This document shows, piece by piece, positions 21,669-25,314 of a stretch of 25,314 bases of DNA (within the stretch, counting starts at the first letter, position 1; each line of letters opens with the position of its first letter). Under the pieces are notes generated by a model. The model saw only the letters and a list, made by a program, of their open reading frames with translations, did not search any database and was not told the DNA's origin. A program made the translations under genes and the position numbers. The DNA comes from Prevotellaceae bacterium UBA4301 (GTDB lineage Bacteria > Bacteroidota > Bacteroidia > Bacteroidales > Bacteroidaceae): the NCBI GenBank assembly GCA_002395775.1, contig DGUV01000069.1, positions 1-25,314 on the forward strand, given 5' to 3'.

Positions 21669-23590
21669 GTTCTCTTTATCTGCCAGGCATACGTGCCCTG
21701 TCCCCAAAACTTGCCGTGGCGGTCGGGATGCGCCTTGAAGTACTGATCGGCCTGCCGAGGCGATGCGCCGGTCACCCGCTGACGGTTGAAGTGGTCATAG
21801 TCGCTCACGTCGTATCGGCTGTCGGTTTCCAGTGTCACATAGTCGCTGGAGTGCTGAAACTTGATGAGAGTACTGGTCGAAAGGCTCGTTGATAGGTTAT
21901 GGCCACGCCGCAGGCCCTGCTGTCGGTTGGTGTAGATGAGTGAATCCAGCGTGGTGGGCATGGTGGTCGAGAGGTTTGCATCCTCACGAGGCAACCACGC
22001 CGAAGAGGAAAAGCGGGAACGCTCATCGTCATGCCGATAACTCATTCGGAGCGTCGCGGTCTGCCGCACGCGCTTGAAGTTGTAACCGAAGTTGTGGTAC
22101 GTGAAGGCTTGATACGAGCGGGCATCGTCCCGTGCACGACTTCGTTCACGCGTGTCGCCGCCAGGCAGAAAATTCGTGCCCTCGGTAGCCGTTGCGCTTT
22201 CATCCCTTTCGTGCGTAAAACGGGCATTGCCTTGCAGTTTCCACTTTTTATCTCTGTCCTCCACAAAATAGTCCACCCCACCCTGCTGCTGGGTCTGCTG
22301 CCCGGTCAGTCCGTTAGAAGCCCGCCACTGGTTGCCTTCGCCCGGTCGCTCTCCGTCATTGAGGTTGTTGGCATTGACGTACGCCGCCAAACGCGAGTGG
22401 TCGGTAAATCGCATCGCAAACAATCGGGCCAAAAATCGCCCGGCATCGTTCGTCTCACCACCGTCACCTTCATCACTGCCGTTTGCTTCGTATGGCGCGT
22501 AGCCATCGTGCTCTCCCAGCGCCGGCCCGCCGCCTGCCTCTGCATTCACTAACCAACCGATGCTATACTCCTTCTTCAGTCGGACATCCATCACATACTC
22601 CTTATCATTCTCCAGTCGTTGCTTCAGGAACTCGCTCTTCTCGCCATACTTGTCATAGACCTCCACCCGCGTTACCGTGTAAGCTGGCAGGTTCTCCAGC
22701 ATCACACGATTATCGCCCCGAAAGAAGTCTTTCCCATTCAGGAGGAGGGCATCTATGCGCTTCCCATTGACTGTGATGACGCCGCCCTCCTTCAGTTCCA
22801 CGCCAGGCAACTGGCGGACCAACGCATCAAGCATCGAACCCTCGGCTAACTGGAAGGCATCGGCATTATACACCACTGTGTCACCTCGATGATAAAACAT
22901 CACCTTCGAGGCCGTCACCGTCACCTCTTTCATCGTGTGATGTATGGGCCGACTGATATAGAGTGGCGGCAGGGGACGCGAATATTCACGCTTGCCAATG
23001 TTGTTCAGGGTGTAATCAACGTATGTAGTGTCATAGCCCTCATGAGTGAGGCGCAGGATATAGTGCCCCATTTCTCGGGGAAGGTCGATACTGAAAGACG
23101 AGGAATAGCCGCTGCGCTCGCCATCTTTCCAGTACGAACGTGCCATTCTGCGTACCACTACGAGGCTGTCCTGTGTCATAAGTTCCACCACCGCACCTGG
23201 CACCTCGTTGTGCGTACGGTTGTCATAGATATGCCCATAAAGCATAAACAGTTCCTTGCCCTTCTTACGGTCGCGCTGCACATATATCTGCCTTCCTTTC
23301 GTCTTCACACGCACGGGCAACCCCTTTGTCATTCGCTCCACCATGTCTGGCATCTGCGTTCCCACGTGCTCAGTTGGTTCCGTGCATCCTCCTTGTTCCG
23401 TAGGTTTCGAAAACATCGCGACCTCCCCATCGACAAACATCCCTTCCAGTTCCTCTTCCACAAACGTCACCGTCCACTCCTCCTGCACGGCATTCAGCCG
23501 GGCCAAGGCTTGCGCCAGTGCCATTTTCTCCTCAGCCTTCGCTATCTGCGTGAAACACAAGACCAGCAAGGTCATCACTGTCTGTTTCAT
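21665..23590 (-). CDS. 5' part of split outer-membrane receptor: STN, carboxypeptidase-like and plug domains plus start of barrel
   Basis: 641 residues, ending in a TGA. Residues 1-19 form a signal peptide (MKQTVMTLLVLCFTQIAKA). An STN (secretin/TonB N-terminal) domain follows at about 24-107, closing with MTKGLPVRVKTKGRQIYVQ; next is a carboxypeptidase-D-like regulatory domain at about 115-215 (LYGHIYDNRTHNEVPGAVVE), then a plug domain at about 221-320 (MLDALVRQLPGVELKEGG, then LLNGKDFFRGDNRVMLENLP), and the first barrel strands to 641. This is the layout of Bacteroidetes receptors that also signal through an anti-sigma factor. Its start overlaps the anti-sigma stop by four bases (ATGA), so it is the third gene of a sigma/anti-sigma/receptor operon. 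The substrate is unknown; there is no SusD-like partner nearby. Confidence 0.82.
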   Translation of the reverse strand: MKQTVMTLLVLCFTQIAKAEEKMALAQALARLNAVQEEWTVTFVEEELEGMFVDGEVAMFSKPTEQGGCTEPTEHVGTQMPDMVERMTKGLPVRVKTKGRQIYVQRDRKKGKELFMLYGHIYDNRTHNEVPGAVVELMTQDSLVVVRRMARSYWKDGERSGYSSSFSIDLPREMGHYILRLTHEGYDTTYVDYTLNNIGKREYSRPLPPLYISRPIHHTMKEVTVTASKVMFYHRGDTVVYNADAFQLAEGSMLDALVRQLPGVELKEGGVITVNGKRIDALLLNGKDFFRGDNRVMLENLPAYTVTRVEVYDKYGEKSEFLKQRLENDKEYVMDVRLKKEYSIGWLVNAEAGGGPALGEHDGYAPYEANGSDEGDGGETNDAGRFLARLFAMRFTDHSRLAAYVNANNLNDGERPGEGNQWRASNGLTGQQTQQQGGVDYFVEDRDKKWKLQGNARFTHERDESATATEGTNFLPGGDTRERSRARDDARSYQAFTYHNFGYNFKRVRQTATLRMSYRHDDERSRFSSSAWLPREDANLSTTMPTTLDSLIYTNRQQGLRRGHNLSTSLSTSTLIKFQHSSDYVTLETDSRYDVSDYDHFNRQRVTGASPRQADQYFKAHPDRHGKFWGQGTYAWQIKRT

Positions 23591-24129
23591 TCCTTGCCTC
23601 CTTTCTTCACAAAGAGTGTATCGTGTTCATCCACAATCCGAACAACTTCCAGTTCATTCAAGCTCTCTACGAACACAAACAATGTCTCCCCCTTGTTCCA
23701 TCGCGTATGTATCTTCAAGCTCTTCATTCTTTCATCCGCAAAAGACACGCGTCGCCCGTAATACCTTGCTACTACATTCAGCATCGAATCCAGTCTTACG
23801 CCCTCGAATAGCACGGCAGTGCCTTTCTCCGTCCCGACCTCGCCAGTCTCGTATACCTCAATAGCATTGTGGCTTGCCTCTTCTGGGTCTGCCGCTGCCC
23901 TGTTGCGGCCTATCAGCACCGCAGCAAGTGACAGCCCGCTCACAACCAAGAAGGTCACGGCTACTGCCGCCACACGTCGCCACAGCGTCATTGACGCTTT
24001 TCTGGAATGAATCTCCTTCATGATTCTCTCTTCCAAGCCTTCGCTCACGGGCAACTCATTCGCCCGTTCGTTTTGCCGTCGCAGTGCTTCCCACGCACCG
24101 GGGCCTATCTTTCTTTCCGTGCTTTTCAT
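23587..24129 (-). CDS. FecR-like anti-sigma factor (short form)
   Basis: 180-residue single-pass membrane protein. Residues 1-50 are charged and presumably cytoplasmic, where they would bind the sigma factor; 51-73 form one hydrophobic helix (RRVAAVAVTFLVVSGLSLAA); and about 107-176 match the DUF4974-type C-terminal domain of FecR-like proteins (FEGVRLDSMLNVVARYYGRR, then SLKIHTRWNKGE). The usual central FecR domain is missing: fewer than 35 residues separate the helix from the C-terminal domain, and family members are commonly about 300-390 residues. The start shares one base with the sigma-factor stop (TAATG) and the stop overlaps the receptor start (ATGA). Such tight overlap supports a sigma/anti-sigma/receptor signalling unit. 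Which residues contact sigma cannot be told. Confidence 0.8.
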   Translation of the reverse strand: MKSTERKIGPGAWEALRRQNERANELPVSEGLEERIMKEIHSRKASMTLWRRVAAVAVTFLVVSGLSLAAVLIGRNRAAADPEEASHNAIEVYETGEVGTEKGTAVLFEGVRLDSMLNVVARYYGRRVSFADERMKSLKIHTRWNKGETLFVFVESLNELEVVRIVDEHDTLFVKKGGKE

Positions 24130-24692
24130 TACCGTCTCTCCTTTATAATAATGTATAGTTTTTTTCTTATCCTGCAGAGGCGTGTGGCAAGCGTCCCTGG
24201 CTCAACACCCAGGATATAGCCAATCTCTGCCAGTGACTTCTCCTCGTAATAGAACAGATGAACCAACAGTCGTTCTTCCGATTTCAATTGCATCAGCGCC
24301 TCGTCCAATCGGTCCGCTTCAACCTCTTGTGACTCCTCCCAAAAATGGTCTGCTTCATCATTGCTTACACTTGCAAGCAATGATTCGTTATCGTCCAGAT
24401 AGGCCATCGGCTCACGTCTGCCACGCAGATGATGAATTGCTGTATAGTAGGCAATACGACTGAGCCACGTGGGGAAGGAAGCTTTGGTTGCATCGTATGA
24501 AGCCAAATTACGATAAACTGCCACGAAAGTGTCCTGCACCACATCCTCAACGTCCTCCACCCGAGGAATCATCCGCCCCACCAAGGCCTGTATGCAGGCT
24601 TGGTAGCGACGAATGAGCAGCCGGAAATCTTCAGTCCGTCCCGCCAACACTCGCTGGATATACATCTCGTCAGTGGTTTGCATCTTTCCCAT
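24129..24692 (-). CDS. ECF-type RNA polymerase sigma factor
   Basis: 187-residue sigma-70 family protein with only regions 2 and 4. Region 2 is about 24-92, including VEDVEDVVQDTFVAVYRNLA and FPTWLSRIAYYTAIHHLRGR (-10 binding). Region 4 is about 131-183 with the helix-turn-helix SLAEIGYILGVEPGTLATRL. Its overlap with a FecR-like gene and a downstream STN receptor gene puts it in the FecI-like group, in which the receptor releases the sigma factor through the anti-sigma protein. The ATG at 24692 (MGKMQTTDE) is only about 14 bases from the predicted transcription start; the ATG at 24683 is an alternative. The promoter (24710-24741) is of housekeeping type, not an obvious self-recognised site. 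Confidence 0.9.
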   Translation of the reverse strand: MGKMQTTDEMYIQRVLAGRTEDFRLLIRRYQACIQALVGRMIPRVEDVEDVVQDTFVAVYRNLASYDATKASFPTWLSRIAYYTAIHHLRGRREPMAYLDDNESLLASVSNDEADHFWEESQEVEADRLDEALMQLKSEERLLVHLFYYEEKSLAEIGYILGVEPGTLATRLCRIRKKLYIIIKERR

Positions 24693-24709
24693 ACACTATT
24701 ATATTGCCA

Positions 24710-24741
24710 CAAAGTTACAAAACATTACAAAACATTACAAA
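24710..24741 (-). promoter_or_regulatory. Promoter of the ECF sigma operon
   Basis: On the minus strand TTTG (24738-24741), 20 bases, then TAACTTTG (24710-24717). The spacer is made of 10-base direct repeats, and the TTTG box comes from the T-tract of the upstream terminator. Confidence 0.75.
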
Positions 24742-24744
24742 AAA
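24715..24744. repeat. Three 10-bp direct repeats in the sigma-operon promoter
   Basis: TTACAAAACA occurs at 24715-24724 and 24725-24734, and TTACAAAAAA at 24735-24744. The 10-base period puts the A-tracts on one face of the helix across the whole -33 to -7 region, suggesting intrinsic bending or a repeat-binding protein. Confidence 0.85.
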
Positions 24745-24777
24745 ATCCCCTTGCGGCCTTCGCAGGCAACAAGGGGA
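24739..24777 (-). terminator. Intrinsic terminator upstream of the sigma operon
   Basis: CCCCTTG at 24747-24753 pairs with CAAGGGG at 24770-24776, with further partial pairing (GGCC...) inside, followed on the minus strand by a T-run (24745-24739). It would end transcription coming from the 25-kb side, i.e. from the small ORF at 24929-25063 or a transcript covering it. Confidence 0.8.
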
Positions 24778-24928
24778 GTGGGCCCATACTAACTAAATCA
24801 TAATGAAAACAGATTACTCTGTGATTACTTTCACATATATATTACGCGGAAACACGAAAACATTACCCTTAAACAATCTATTTTAAGAAAACTTAACAAT
24901 ATTCCGTTCCGTTTGTGGCGCAGGCTTC
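24778..24928. other. A/T-rich spacer, no gene seen
   Basis: Between the terminator and the small ORF I see only A/T-rich DNA. On the plus strand a 27-codon ORF (24803-24886, MKTDYSVITFTYILRG...) is present but has no promoter or other support. The 7-base word GATTACT occurs twice, 13 bases apart. Confidence 0.5.
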
Positions 24929-25063
24929 TCACTCTTCACATTCACTCAGTTCACCAATGCCCACCTTGCCGTCCTCGGCGATGGTGAGGGGAGCCATGAG
25001 TGTGGGCATGTCGTCGTAGGTAAGCACGAGGCCAGTGGTGAAGTTCACGCCACAAATATACAT
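24929..25063 (-). CDS. Hypothetical small protein, 44 residues
   Basis: A complete minus-strand ORF from an ATG at 25063 (MYICGVNFTTGLVLTYDDMP) to a TGA at 24929-24931, preceded in frame by a stop at 25082-25084. The second half is acidic (TIAEDGKVGIGELSECEE) and its base composition is like that of coding sequence here, more G/C-rich than the surrounding spacer. I do not recognise a family. It could be a real small protein, or the surviving tail of a decayed gene, since the coding-like composition starts abruptly. It is isolated: a terminator ends at the window edge upstream (25300-25314) and another lies about 150 bases downstream (24739-24777). I see no good TTTG/TAnnTTTG promoter; the TATATTTG at 25053-25060 is inside the ORF. 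Confidence 0.35.
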   Translation of the reverse strand: MYICGVNFTTGLVLTYDDMPTLMAPLTIAEDGKVGIGELSECEE

Positions 25064-25135
25064 AAAATTCCGAAATGTGCCTCACTCCCGGCCAAGTTTT
25101 TCACACGAAATGTCAACCATTTGCATCTTCACCTT

Positions 25136-25267
25136 GCAATCGTCGCCCAATCATCTCCCAATCATCGACGAATCACTACCCAATCATCGAAAAATCACTT
25201 ACCAATCATCGCCACATCATTGGTAAGTAAATTCGCGATCATTGGTAATCTATTTTCTGATCATTGG
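25136..25267. repeat. 11-bp-periodic repeat array (about 12 units)
   Basis: From 25136 the sequence divides into consecutive 11-base units whose positions 4-7 are mostly ATCA: GCAATCGTCGC, CCAATCATCTC, CCAATCATCGA, CGAATCACTAC, CCAATCATCGA, AAAATCACTTA, CCAATCATCGC, CACATCATTGG and so on to 25267. From 25158 on the units alternate, giving a 22-base higher-order period. The right-hand units end in ATTGG instead of beginning with CCAAT, so the array also folds on itself (CTTACCAAT 25198-25206 with ATTGGTAAG 25219-25227). Eleven is not a multiple of three and the minus-strand frames are closed, so it is non-coding. Confidence 0.85.
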
Positions 25268-25299
25268 GAGCCCAGCCTATGATGACTGCATAATATACG

Positions 25300-25314
25300 A
25301 AAAAAGCCTCCGGG
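25300..25314 (-). terminator. 3' half of an intrinsic terminator, cut by window edge
   Basis: On the minus strand the window begins CCCGGAGGC followed by six T residues, the typical right arm and T-tract of an intrinsic terminator whose left arm lies beyond 25314. It would end the next gene on that side. Confidence 0.5.

Noticed and set aside
21660..21690. Programmed -1 ribosomal frameshift at the receptor junction
   Set aside because: No X XXY YYZ heptamer is present before the TGA (ATA AAG AGA ACA TGA) and no clear downstream hairpin; a one-base deletion or sequence error is simpler.
24803..24886. 27-codon plus-strand ORF (MKTDYSVITFTYILRG...)
   Set aside because: Too short, no plus-strand promoter nearby and A/T-rich like the surrounding spacer; not listed as a gene.
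25035..25226. 63-codon plus-strand ORF running through the 11-bp array, and a CRISPR interpretation of the array
   Set aside because: The ORF only reflects stop-poor repeat units. Units are 11 bp, contiguous and without spacers, so it is not CRISPR.

Overview
The window looks like a chromosomal segment from a member of the order Bacteroidales, most likely Prevotellaceae. Three things point there: the gene order (purB–rluB–asnS, tig–clpP–clpX followed by recQ, and paired SurA-type isomerases followed by an OstA-like protein and mutL), the Bacteroidetes-type promoters (TTTG about 19-21 bases before TAnnTTTG, seen eight times), and the general absence of strong Shine-Dalgarno sequences. Every gene I can support, including the single tRNA, is on the minus strand, so transcription runs from high to low coordinates. 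Most of the content is housekeeping.

Reading in the direction of transcription from the right edge: 24.9-25.3 kb is a poorly coding area. It holds the end of a terminator, an array with a striking 11-bp period, an isolated 44-codon ORF and a second terminator. Next comes an ECF sigma factor / short FecR-like anti-sigma / STN-containing outer-membrane receptor operon (24.69-20.39 kb); the receptor reading frame is split by a -1 frame change inside an ATGA. Then the proteostasis operon tig–clpP–clpX (20.27-16.99 kb) ends at a strong hairpin terminator, followed by recQ (16.89-14.72 kb), which has no ATG start. A 225-bp spacer with a 71-bp tandem duplication leads into guaB and then into an envelope-biogenesis and mismatch-repair run: two SurA/PpiC-type periplasmic prolyl isomerases, an OstA/LptA-like protein, a small tail-anchored protein and mutL (14.49-6.24 kb). 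After that come a single-gene ompA-family unit with its own promoter and terminator (6.19-4.80 kb), trpS, tRNA-Val(TAC), and the purB–rluB–asnS group (3.32 kb to the left edge, asnS truncated by the window).

Functionally the window covers purine synthesis (purB, guaB), translation (asnS, trpS, tRNA-Val, rluB), protein folding and turnover (tig, clpP, clpX), DNA repair (recQ, mutL) and the outer membrane (SurA-type chaperones, OstA-like protein, OmpA, sigma/anti-sigma/receptor). I did not find a clearly new multi-gene system. The signals most worth following up are the 11-bp-periodic array with the 44-codon ORF at the right edge, the 71-bp promoter-bearing duplication upstream of guaB, the long promoter block shared by guaB and tig, the MutL that seems to lack endonuclease motifs, the split STN receptor, and the junctions where a terminator T-tract also supplies the next promoter's TTTG box.
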